A DNA stretch of 11,489 nucleotides, from contig JAUHXB010000020.1 of NCBI GenBank assembly GCA_030427215.1, positions 1 to 11,489 of the forward strand. Reading direction: 5' to 3'. The notes below the pieces were generated by a model. The model was given only the letters and a program-made list of their open reading frames with translations. It made no database searches and was not told the DNA's origin. Below, piece after piece: positions 1-6,985 of the stretch. The stretch comes from Alphaproteobacteria bacterium (GTDB lineage Bacteria > Pseudomonadota > Alphaproteobacteria > Micavibrionales > UBA1664). The position numbers and the translations under genes were made by a program. Each line of letters opens with the position of its first letter. The stretch's first letter is position 1.

Positions 1-1085
1 TGCCCGACACGATGGATCGTAATAAAGGCGTTATGTGTGGGTCAATCGAACATAAAATGGGCATCCACGCCAATTCCACATGCGTCATGAATTTTGACAA
101 TGCATGGGGGCAATTGGTTGGCGAACCACATAAGGGTCTAAAGGCCATGTTTACAATGATGAACGCCGCTCGTTTAGGTGTTGCTATGCAAGGGTTAGGC
201 ATTGCCGAGGTCGCGCATCAAAATGCCGTGGCCTATGCCAAAGACCGTTTGCAAATGCGATCACTCACAGGTACAAAATCACCTGAAAAACCGGCGGATT
301 CCATTATTGTGCACCCTGATGTGCGGAAAATGTTGTTAACGGGTAAGGCCTTTACCGAAGGTGCGCGCGCCTTGGCTTATTGGGGGGCAATGGCATTGGA
401 TGAATCGCAACATCATGTTGATGATGAAAAGAAACAAGAGGCGGATGATTTGATCGCGCTTCTCACACCTATTCTTAAGGGGTATTTCACAGATATGGGG
501 TCGGCTGTCACTAATTTGGCGGTGCAGGTACATGGCGGACATGGGTATATCGCTGAATATGGTGTTGAACAATATGTCCGTGATGCGCGGATTGCCGAAA
601 TATACGAAGGGACAAACGGGATCCAAGCGCTTGATCTTGTCGGACGAAAAATGGCGCAAGGCTACGGGCGCTTGTTGCGTCGTTTTTTTCATCCTGTCCA
701 AAAATTTATTGAGGTTGAGGGTGAAAACCCAGACATGATGCATTATGTGATGCCATTGGCTAAGGCCTTTATGAAGTTGCAACAATCCACCGCAACAATC
801 GCCCAAAAGGGTATGAAAAACCCTGACGAGGCTGGCGCAGCATCAACCGATTATATGCGCCAATTCGCCCTCGTCGCCATGGGGTATATGTGGGCGCAAA
901 TGGCCAAGGTTGCCCTCGATAAATTAGAAAATGGTAGTGGTGAGCAATCAAAAGAATTTTACGAAGCCAAATTGCAAACCGCCAATTTCTTTTTCACAAA
1001 AATGTTACCCGAGGCCGATTGGAAATTTAAATCAATCATGGCGGGGGCCGAACCTTTAATGGCGATGGACGAAGCGGCGTTTTAG
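1..1085 (+). CDS. Acyl-CoA dehydrogenase, C-terminal part (5' end outside window)
   Basis: FAD-dependent acyl-CoA dehydrogenase, which oxidises an acyl-CoA to the 2,3-enoyl-CoA and passes electrons to electron-transfer flavoprotein. The reading frame is open to the window edge, so the gene starts upstream; the first ATG visible (base 12) is internal. Numbering from that ATG, residues 9-22 (CGSIEHKMGIHANS) lie in the middle beta domain. Residues 41-215 form the C-terminal helical domain, with HGGHGYIAEYGVEQYVRD at 174-191. The catalytic glutamate is E199 in IYEGTNGIQ. After about residue 220 there is an extra helical C-terminal extension, typical of the roughly 590-residue long-form family that includes 3-methylmercaptopropionyl-CoA dehydrogenase (DmdC) homologues. 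The substrate cannot be told from this part. The gene ends 4 bp before the next one, so the two are probably co-transcribed. The family is secure; the exact substrate is unknown. Confidence 0.95.
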   Translation, partial: PDTMDRNKGVMCGSIEHKMGIHANSTCVMNFDNAWGQLVGEPHKGLKAMFTMMNAARLGVAMQGLGIAEVAHQNAVAYAKDRLQMRSLTGTKSPEKPADSIIVHPDVRKMLLTGKAFTEGARALAYWGAMALDESQHHVDDEKKQEADDLIALLTPILKGYFTDMGSAVTNLAVQVHGGHGYIAEYGVEQYVRDARIAEIYEGTNGIQALDLVGRKMAQGYGRLLRRFFHPVQKFIEVEGENPDMMHYVMPLAKAFMKLQQSTATIAQKGMKNPDEAGAASTDYMRQFALVAMGYMWAQMAKVALDKLENGSGEQSKEFYEAKLQTANFFFTKMLPEADWKFKSIMAGAEPLMAMDEAAF

Positions 1086-1089
1086 AAAG

Positions 1090-1371
1090 ATGTTCGGACT
1101 ATTTGGCAAAAAAAATAAAGAAGACAAAAAATCGACTTCTGAGGAAGTAGAGGATGTCGATGTATCTCATCTCTCTGATGCCAAACAACAATTATTCGCG
1201 CAATTAAAGGCCAAACGCACTGAGTTGGGTGAAGAAGAAATTGCAAAAATTCAAAAAACATTAGAGATGGACAAGATGAAAAAGCAAATCAAGTCTGACA
1301 TTGAAAATGATGAAGATAAACGCAATCGCTTACTCGACGAAATCCGATTTGGGATGAAACAAGACCGATAA
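1090..1371 (+). CDS. Small charged, probably coiled-coil protein of unknown function
   Basis: A 93-residue protein that I do not recognise. It opens with a short hydrophobic and basic stretch, MFGLFGKKNKEDKK, followed by an acidic segment at about 17-25 (SEEVEDVDV). A long Lys/Glu-rich region from about 30 to 93 has heptad-like spacing and looks helical or coiled-coil. There is no signal peptide, transmembrane segment, cysteine or recognisable catalytic motif. It starts 4 bp after the acyl-CoA dehydrogenase stop codon, with an AGAAAG stretch overlapping that stop that could be a weak ribosome site. Spacing and shared strand suggest translation from the same message. The frame is intact and base composition fits the upstream gene more than the glycan cassette. 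It may be a small cytosolic or membrane-associated accessory protein, but no function is assigned. Confidence 0.7.
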   Translation: MFGLFGKKNKEDKKSTSEEVEDVDVSHLSDAKQQLFAQLKAKRTELGEEEIAKIQKTLEMDKMKKQIKSDIENDEDKRNRLLDEIRFGMKQDR

Positions 1372-1411
1372 TCACCTTGTCACTCTCTTGTGATTTTGAG
1401 ATCATGGATGC

Positions 1412-2524
1412 ATGCCAGATAACCCTATATTTGTGACGCGCCCATCACTTCCATCTTTGGAAGATTTTGTGTCTTCGCTTGAACAAATTTGGAACAGCAA
1501 ATTTCTGACCAACGGCGGACCGTTTCATCAAGAGTTGGAAGAAAAACTAGTCAATTATTTGGGTGTTCCATATGTGTCCCTTGCATCCAATGGTGATGCG
1601 GCGTTATTAACTGTACTTAAATCCATGGACTTGTCGGGCGAGGTTATTACAACACCCTATAGTTTTGTTTCAACAACCCATTCAATTTTGTGGAATGGCT
1701 TAACCCCTGTCTTTGTCGATGTTGATCCCTCGTCAGGGAATATGGATACATCAAAAATAGAAGACGCCATTACGGATAAAACAGCCGCAATTTTGGCAGT
1801 ACATTGTTACGGGTTTCCATGTGATGTGGGTGCGATTGAAACCATCGCGAAAAAACACGGATTAAAGGTGATCTATGATGCGGCGCATGCCTTTGGTGTA
1901 AAATGCCATTGTGGCAAATCTGTTCTGAATCATGGTGATGCGTCTATTTTAAGTTTTCACGCGACAAAGGTGTTTAACACATTGGAAGGTGGCGCAATTA
2001 TTTCGCATACCAAGACGCAAAAAGATCATATTGATCTCATCAAAAATTTTGGAATTGCAGGGCAGGAAGACATCCCTTTTCACGGACTTAATGCAAAAAT
2101 GTCAGAGGTGAATGCGGCATTTGGATTATTGCAATTAAACCACATTGATAAGGTCATTGAAAAACGCAAATCGGTAAGTGATCTTTATTGCTCGTTACTC
2201 AATGATATTGAGGGCGTGACGTGTTTGAATGAAACCGCGGCGGGAGACCAACATAATTATTCTTATTTTCCAGTGATTATAGGGGATAATTATAAACACA
2301 CCCGTGATGACTTATTTGATTTGTTAAAATCACATAACATCATGTCACGGAAATATTTTTACCCTCTATTGAGCAATATTCAAACCTATCAAAATTATCC
2401 AACTGCCACGGTAGGCAATTTGCCCCATGCGAATAATTTGGCGAGCCGTGTTTTATGTTTGCCAATCTATGAAGATTTAAAACACGATGATGTTCGGCGA
2501 ATATGCGAGGTTATCGCCAAATGA
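1412..2524 (+). CDS. DegT/DnrJ/EryC1/StrS-family sugar-nucleotide aminotransferase (VioA-like)
   Basis: PLP-dependent aminotransferase of 370 residues, the usual length for this family. It would convert a nucleotide 4-keto (or 3-keto) 6-deoxyhexose to the amino sugar with glutamate as donor. Visible landmarks are the N-terminal substrate segment FLTNGGPFHQELEEKL (31-46) and the PLP-phosphate region SNGDAALL (59-66). The aspartate that pairs with the pyridine nitrogen is D156 in IYDAAHAFG, and the Schiff-base lysine is K186 in SFHATKVFNTLEGGA. The HATKVFNTLEGG form resembles VioA-type enzymes that make dTDP-4-amino-4,6-dideoxyglucose. The WecF-like transferase encoded next supports a 4-amino-4,6-dideoxyhexose product. 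The ATG at 1412 gives a normal family N terminus, and two nearer upstream ATGs are out of frame. It is first of the five-gene glycan cassette and overlaps the next gene by ATGA. Family is certain; sugar identity is inference. Confidence 0.94.
   Translation: MPDNPIFVTRPSLPSLEDFVSSLEQIWNSKFLTNGGPFHQELEEKLVNYLGVPYVSLASNGDAALLTVLKSMDLSGEVITTPYSFVSTTHSILWNGLTPVFVDVDPSSGNMDTSKIEDAITDKTAAILAVHCYGFPCDVGAIETIAKKHGLKVIYDAAHAFGVKCHCGKSVLNHGDASILSFHATKVFNTLEGGAIISHTKTQKDHIDLIKNFGIAGQEDIPFHGLNAKMSEVNAAFGLLQLNHIDKVIEKRKSVSDLYCSLLNDIEGVTCLNETAAGDQHNYSYFPVIIGDNYKHTRDDLFDLLKSHNIMSRKYFYPLLSNIQTYQNYPTATVGNLPHANNLASRVLCLPIYEDLKHDDVRRICEVIAK
2507..2510 (+). promoter_or_regulatory. Ribosome binding site deciding the WecF-like gene start
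   Basis: GAGG lies 10 nt upstream of the ATG at 2521. It favours that start over the in-frame ATG at 2503, which would add six residues and lie before this site. The site is within the last codons of the aminotransferase gene. Confidence 0.5.
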
Positions 2525-3624
2525 AATTTCTCCATATTTCAACGGATAATCGATTTGTGAATTCTGCCCCAACTGCATTTGAAAAGGTTGCGGAAGGTCA
2601 AAATGAGTATTGGATTATCCATGAAGGCAAACCAGAGATAGTAAAAGTTCCAATTACAAAATTAATCGCGCCATGCGATGTTGCTGGAATGAATTTGGCA
2701 AAAGAATTAAATGACTATGATATCGTTTTTTTGCATTCCCTTATCCCTGAATTTTATCCGCTTATTAACAATGCAAATGACAAAGTGAAATTTGTATGGT
2801 TAGGGTGGGGATTTGATTATTACGATTTGTTACACAAAAAATTAACCTTGCCCAAAACAACAAAATTATGTGGTGGGCAATGGCGTTACAGATTGAGAGA
2901 ATTAAAGAAAAGATTTGTTACAAAATCCTATAAAAAGAAAACCTCTCTATTTCCTAAAATAAAATATTTTTGCCCTGTTCTGCCTCACGAACATAAAATA
3001 TTAAAAGACAAGTATGACAATTTGCCTGATTATTTTGAATGGAATTATGGTGCATTAAATCCTGACCTTATTCCCGCTGATCATATGGACACACGGGTGA
3101 ATGGAGAAAATATTTTGGTTGGGAACAGCGCACATCCATCGAATAACCATGTTGAACTATTTCAAACCTTAAAAAAAATTAATATCAAAGATAGAGATAT
3201 TATTATCCCCTTAAGTTATGGTGAAGATAAATATCGCGAAAAAATATTACCATTGCTTGACGATCAGATGAAGCCCATAACAGATTTTATTGAACGATAC
3301 AGCTATATGGATATCATGCAATCTTGTTCAATCGTTTTGATGAATCATCGCAGGCAACAAGCCTTTGGCACAATTGTGATTATGTTGCATATGGGCGCAA
3401 AATTATATCTACGATCCGAAAACCCGCTTTATCAAAGACTAAAGTCATGGGGCGTAACCGTGTTTTCGATAGAAGATTTAGCGCACGATCAATCAGATTT
3501 TTTCACCCCCATAACAAAGGAACAAGCAGAGAAGAACAGGCAGGCCGTGACAGATTATTATTCATTGGAAAATTATTGCAAACGAACCGAAGCCCTCATT
3601 GAAAAGGTTGTCTATGACAGATAA
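2521..3624 (+). CDS. WecF-like dTDP-4-acylamino-4,6-dideoxyhexose glycosyltransferase
   Basis: A 367-residue protein of the glycosyltransferase 56 type, the family of enterobacterial WecF. WecF moves 4-acetamido-4,6-dideoxygalactose from dTDP onto undecaprenyl-linked lipid II during common-antigen synthesis at the inner face of the cytoplasmic membrane. The family patterns visible are the N terminus MKFLHISTDNRFVNSAPTAF, ILVGNSAHPSNNH near residue 197, PLSYGEDKY near 230, and MNHRRQQAFGTI near 273. There is no signal peptide or membrane span, and a basic segment around 120-145 (RYRLRELKKR onward) could favour membrane contact. The start at 2521 is preferred because its ATG overlaps the aminotransferase stop in ATGA. 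An aminotransferase making a 4-amino-4,6-dideoxyhexose directly upstream fits a donor of this kind. Whether the sugar is the gluco or galacto epimer, and whether it is N-acetylated, cannot be read from the sequence. Confidence 0.85.
   Translation: MKFLHISTDNRFVNSAPTAFEKVAEGQNEYWIIHEGKPEIVKVPITKLIAPCDVAGMNLAKELNDYDIVFLHSLIPEFYPLINNANDKVKFVWLGWGFDYYDLLHKKLTLPKTTKLCGGQWRYRLRELKKRFVTKSYKKKTSLFPKIKYFCPVLPHEHKILKDKYDNLPDYFEWNYGALNPDLIPADHMDTRVNGENILVGNSAHPSNNHVELFQTLKKINIKDRDIIIPLSYGEDKYREKILPLLDDQMKPITDFIERYSYMDIMQSCSIVLMNHRRQQAFGTIVIMLHMGAKLYLRSENPLYQRLKSWGVTVFSIEDLAHDQSDFFTPITKEQAEKNRQAVTDYYSLENYCKRTEALIEKVVYDR
3602..3607 (+). promoter_or_regulatory. Ribosome binding site deciding the methyltransferase start
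   Basis: AAAAGG ends 6 nt before the ATG at 3614. It supports that start over the in-frame TTG at 3599, which would place this site inside the coding sequence. Confidence 0.55.
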
Positions 3625-4324
3625 AAACTCATCAAGCGCAAGTCAATATCATAAAAATAAAGGCCATCATAATTGGTTGGCCTATAAATTATTAGATCAA
3701 TTTTTTGAGATGAATAAAGAGGCATTCAGGGGCGATCTTTATGATTTAGGATGTGGGCAGGCGCCGTATAAAGATTATTTATCCCCTATGATTGATACTT
3801 ATACAGGTGTCGATTGGGAGGGAAGCCCACATGATATTCATGCTGATATTAAAGCCAGTTTAAGTGATACGTTGCCCATAAAAGACAATGTCGCGGATTG
3901 TGTTTTGGCCGTATCTGTTTTGGAACATATTGACGAACCACAAATCATGATCAATGAAACATTTCGCATTTTAAAACCCGGCGGATCGCTTGTTTATCAG
4001 GTGCCGTGGCAATGGTGGATTCATGAAGCCCCGTATGATTTCTTTCGTTACTCTCCCTACGCGCTCGAAAAAATGTTAACCAAAGCCGGATTCAAAAACA
4101 TTGAAATCAAACCCATGGGGGGATTTTTTACAATGTTGTATTTAAAGCAAAACTATTTTTTGAAACGATCAATACGTGGCCCTAAGTTTTTGCGTTATAT
4201 TCTTAAGGCAGCATTTATTCCGCTGTATTATGCGTTTCAATGGGCGGCCCCTATCATGGATAAACTTGACAAGGATTGGATGTTGGAGACATGTGCCTAT
4301 AGCGTTCGCGCGTCAAAGCCATGA
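3614..4324 (+). CDS. Class I SAM-dependent methyltransferase (Methyltransf_11 type)
   Basis: A 236-residue class I methyltransferase. Motif I is DLYDLGCGQAP (41-51), the likely acidic ribose-binding residue is D67 in TGVDW, and motifs IV-VI are seen as VLEHIDEP (102-109) and FRILKPGGSLVYQVPW (117-132). The aromatic segment WIHEAPYDFFRYSP (135-148) is common in methyltransferases lying in surface-polysaccharide clusters. The C-terminal part (about 185-222) carries hydrophobic stretches that could lie against the membrane. Position between a glycosyltransferase and a flippase suggests it methylates the glycan or a lipid-linked intermediate, but the acceptor is unknown. The ATG at 3614 overlaps the upstream gene by 11 nt and is preceded by a well-spaced AAGG. 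The stop overlaps the flippase start in ATGA. Confidence 0.9.
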   Translation: MTDKNSSSASQYHKNKGHHNWLAYKLLDQFFEMNKEAFRGDLYDLGCGQAPYKDYLSPMIDTYTGVDWEGSPHDIHADIKASLSDTLPIKDNVADCVLAVSVLEHIDEPQIMINETFRILKPGGSLVYQVPWQWWIHEAPYDFFRYSPYALEKMLTKAGFKNIEIKPMGGFFTMLYLKQNYFLKRSIRGPKFLRYILKAAFIPLYYAFQWAAPIMDKLDKDWMLETCAYSVRASKP

Positions 4325-5751
4325 GCATTTTACCACAAGCCATATCAGGGATGAAATGGACAGGTTTATCAAGTCTGATCAGCATCCTTATTCAAATGAT
4401 TCAAATCGCAATTTTGGCGCGGTTTTTATCACCTGATGATTTTGGTTTGATGGCCTTGGCGTTTGTTTTGATTGGCTTGGCCCAAGCACTCAGCGATGGA
4501 GGTATCAGCAACGCGATTATTCAAAATCAAGACATGAAAACCAATGAGTATCATAGTCTTTATTGGTTTAATATCGGTTTGGGATGTTTGGTATGCGCGC
4601 TTTTAAATATGTTTGCTATGCCAATTGCAATGATTTTTGGTCGCGCAGAATTACAAGACATCATTCATTTGATCAGTGTGATTTTTATTATTCAGTCCTT
4701 TGGTCAACAATACCGAATGGTGTTACAAAAACATTTTGAATTTAATCGATTGGCGATGATTACAATCATTTCAAAAGTGATCGTGTTTGGTGTTGCCGTG
4801 ACTTTGGCAATGAATAATTTTGGTGTTTATGCGCTTGTTTATGCTGCAATTATTGATGCAGCAATTATATCAATTTTATTATTACTGTCAGGGTTGAAAT
4901 ATCACAAACCAGTCCTTTATTTCTCATGGAAAAATATTCAAAAATATTTATCATTTGGTGCTTATCAAACGGGTGAGCGCTTCATAAATTTATTAGCGGG
5001 GCAAAGTGATAAAATTTTAATCGGATATTTTTTGGGTGCAAGTGCGTTAGGTTTTTATACTCTTGCTTGGCAATTGATTATTTTTCCAGTTCAAAAAATC
5101 AATCCAATATTAACCCAAGTTATGTTTCCGATTTATAGCAAACTTCAAAATCAAAAAGATGTGATGGGACAATATTTTATCAAAACAATTGAAATTCTAT
5201 CGTGCCTAACCATTCCGTTTTTTGTTTTTGTCGGTATTTTTGCGACGCCTATTGTTGATCTGGTTTATGGCGACGGATGGGACCCTAGTGCGCAAATTAT
5301 TCCATGGTTGGCGGCGATTGGTTTTATCAAGGTTATCCTTAACCCAATTGGATCATTATTCGTTGCATTGGGACGCGTCGATGTCACGTTTAAGATGAAT
5401 TTTATATGGGCGATTGTGACTGGAATAACCTTACTTACAACATTAATTATTATCCCTGATTTAATCATGGTTCCAAAGGTGTTACTTGTGCTATCAAGCC
5501 TATTTTTTATATTATGGTTCGTGATATTACATCGTTATTTGCCTACGCAATATAAATTATATTATACAAACAGCATTTTGTTTTTTGCGTTGTCATTATG
5601 CGCATCTATTGCATTATCATTCACGGTCAATATTCACATTATTTTGCTCACAATTTTATTTGCGATACTGTATTTCGCAATGTTAGTTTTACTAAAAATA
5701 TCGCTTGTGATTGAATATTATAATGGCCTCAAATCAGGGTTAGAGCCATGA
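4321..5751 (+). CDS. wzx: Wzx-type lipopolysaccharide/oligosaccharide flippase (MOP superfamily)
   Basis: A 476-residue polytopic inner-membrane protein that would flip an undecaprenyl-linked oligosaccharide from the cytoplasmic to the periplasmic face. The N-terminal region (10-67) has the signature of the WzxC/TuaB-like polysaccharide exporter family: GMKWTGLSSLISI, then ILARFLSPDDFGLMALAF (31-48) and DGGISNAIIQNQ (59-70). Hydrophobic spans can be picked out at about 15-34, 42-58, 85-106, 114-127, 146-163, 168-190, 229-254, 294-313, 328-350, 361-378, 385-403, 416-434 and 437-459, in line with the usual 12-14 helices. Length is normal and the frame is intact. It is coupled to its neighbours by ATGA overlaps at both ends. 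The sampled coding sequence is very AT-rich (about 33-35% GC), usual for O-antigen-type flippases. The substrate is presumably the glycan built by the flanking genes. Confidence 0.93.
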   Translation: MSILPQAISGMKWTGLSSLISILIQMIQIAILARFLSPDDFGLMALAFVLIGLAQALSDGGISNAIIQNQDMKTNEYHSLYWFNIGLGCLVCALLNMFAMPIAMIFGRAELQDIIHLISVIFIIQSFGQQYRMVLQKHFEFNRLAMITIISKVIVFGVAVTLAMNNFGVYALVYAAIIDAAIISILLLLSGLKYHKPVLYFSWKNIQKYLSFGAYQTGERFINLLAGQSDKILIGYFLGASALGFYTLAWQLIIFPVQKINPILTQVMFPIYSKLQNQKDVMGQYFIKTIEILSCLTIPFFVFVGIFATPIVDLVYGDGWDPSAQIIPWLAAIGFIKVILNPIGSLFVALGRVDVTFKMNFIWAIVTGITLLTTLIIIPDLIMVPKVLLVLSSLFFILWFVILHRYLPTQYKLYYTNSILFFALSLCASIALSFTVNIHIILLTILFAILYFAMLVLLKISLVIEYYNGLKSGLEP

Positions 5752-6665
5752 CAAAACTTTCGATTATTATTGCAGTTTATAATGCGGTGAATGACCTTGA
5801 GGAATGCATTGCATCCATTCAATCACAAACATTAAAAGACATTGAAATAATATGTGTTGATGATTGTTCAACTGATCATTCAATGGACATTTTAAAATCG
5901 TTACAAGTTGATAATAGTGGTATTAAAATATTTCAAAATGATAAGAACAGTGGTGCAGGACCAACTCGAAATTTGGGGATGAAACACGCCATGGGTGAAT
6001 TCATATGCTTTATGGATCCAGATGATTATTACGCATCAAACTCATGCTTGGAAGATTTATATAATGCTGCGATTAATAATAATGTTGATTGCGTGGGCGG
6101 AAATTTATTAGAGTTTTATAATAACGATCCATCCAAAGCCAAAGATTGGGGCAAGGGTACTTTCACCGAAAATAAGATAATGGATTATTATGATTATCCG
6201 TTTTCAATTGGCTACACGCGGTTTATTTTTAGGCGATCTGTGATTGAAAAAATTGGTGCTAAGTTTCCACCCTATCGCCGATACCAAGATCCAGTTTGGT
6301 TTGTGTATGTGATGACCCATATTCAAAAATTTTATGCATTAGCAATTCCCGTTTATATGTATCGAAAAGATTATGGCACAATAAAATGGACAACGGATAA
6401 AGCTGACTGTGTCTTAAAAGGTAAAGCAGAAAACCTTAAAACTTTTCGGGCACAAAATTATCCTAGGCATTATATGCGTGAACAAAAAGAATTAAATAAT
6501 TTTATCGCAATGGTCATTTATAAAACACGATTTGATAATGATGTAATAAGATGTGTTAAACAATACAACGCAATGTCAGACGACATTAATTACGGCCCTT
6601 CAAAAATCGTCCATTTTTTGAAATACGGGTTATTTCTTTTAAAACTAAAATTATTAAAGGGCTAA
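5748..6665 (+). CDS. Family 2 (GT-A fold) glycosyltransferase
   Basis: A 305-residue inverting family 2 glycosyltransferase. The N terminus KLSIIIAVYNAVNDLEECI (3-21) and VDDCSTDHS (37-45) form the nucleotide-binding half. GAGPTRNLGMKHAMGEFICF (69-88) leads to the metal-binding DPDD at 90-93, and RYQDPVWF (178-185) lies where the catalytic base loop is expected. There is no transmembrane domain, though the C terminus (about 288-305) is basic and hydrophobic and could touch the membrane. It is the last gene of the cassette, joined to the flippase by an ATGA overlap, and likely adds a sugar to the lipid-linked unit. Donor and acceptor cannot be told. Its stop codon overlaps the stop of the convergent SCP2 gene. 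Confidence 0.94.
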   Translation: MTKLSIIIAVYNAVNDLEECIASIQSQTLKDIEIICVDDCSTDHSMDILKSLQVDNSGIKIFQNDKNSGAGPTRNLGMKHAMGEFICFMDPDDYYASNSCLEDLYNAAINNNVDCVGGNLLEFYNNDPSKAKDWGKGTFTENKIMDYYDYPFSIGYTRFIFRRSVIEKIGAKFPPYRRYQDPVWFVYVMTHIQKFYALAIPVYMYRKDYGTIKWTTDKADCVLKGKAENLKTFRAQNYPRHYMREQKELNNFIAMVIYKTRFDNDVIRCVKQYNAMSDDINYGPSKIVHFLKYGLFLLKLKLLKG

Positions 6666-6967
6666 TCTTCCAAGATTGCGTTCAATTGCATCGCAATGCC
6701 CATGGATCCCTTAATTTTTAATTTGCGGCTCATAAATGCCATTGTTGGGTCTTTTGATCCATCCATTATACCAGAAAACGTATCTAACGTGGCGATCATC
6801 GTGACATCGGTATCTGAGTCATCATCGTAAGTCACCGTAGCAGGTCGTTCGGAACAATCAACACGAATGATTTTGTCATCGTCTTTGATAACAAACCGAA
6901 CTGTTTTTTTGAATTGAGGTGCAAATTTTAATTTATTTTGAAATTGTTGAATAAGAGAGTCATACAT
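6662..6967 (-). CDS. SCP2 sterol-carrier/lipid-binding domain protein
   Basis: A 101-residue single-domain SCP2 protein. The alternating beta pattern TVRFVIKDDDKIIRVD (22-37) and ATVTYDDDSDTDVTMIAT (43-60) is followed by the family's LDTFSGIMDGSKDPTMAFMS (61-80) and KLKIKGSMGIAMQLNAIL (82-99). SCP2 domains bind fatty acids, acyl-CoAs, sterols or quinone-like lipids in a hydrophobic tunnel. Bacterial stand-alone copies are cytosolic and their cargo is usually unknown. It is co-directional with the membrane-protein gene, 18 bp downstream of it, so it is probably the last gene of the icmB transcription unit. A weak AGG lies 12 nt before the start. The tail converges on the glycosyltransferase with overlapping stop codons. 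A link to the acyl-CoA genes elsewhere in the window is possible but is inference. Confidence 0.9.
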   Translation of the reverse strand: MYDSLIQQFQNKLKFAPQFKKTVRFVIKDDDKIIRVDCSERPATVTYDDDSDTDVTMIATLDTFSGIMDGSKDPTMAFMSRKLKIKGSMGIAMQLNAILED

Positions 6968-6985
6968 ATTTATAGTGTACCTGAT

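Noticed and set aside
336..806. 156-codon open frame on the minus strand
   Set aside because: It is wholly antisense to the acyl-CoA dehydrogenase, which has clear family motifs throughout. The translated sequence is Cys/His-rich low-complexity text with no recognisable domain.
1370..1395. Possible terminator hairpin before the glycan cassette (AATCAC/GTGATT)
   Set aside because: Only 6 AT-rich pairs around a 14-base loop, with just two further T after the stem. Too weak to call, and it overlaps the stop of the 93-aa gene.
2503..2520. Upstream in-frame ATG at 2503 for the WecF-like gene
   Set aside because: It would add MRGYRQ before the typical MKFLHIS start. The GAGG at 2507-2510 and the ATGA overlap favour 2521.
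3599..3613. TTG start at 3599 for the methyltransferase
   Set aside because: The ATG at 3614 has a well-placed AAGG, and the extra residues are not needed by the family.
6664..6677. AATCTTCCAAGATT palindrome as a bidirectional terminator
   Set aside because: The stem is at most 5-6 bp, with a minimal loop and no T-tract on either side.
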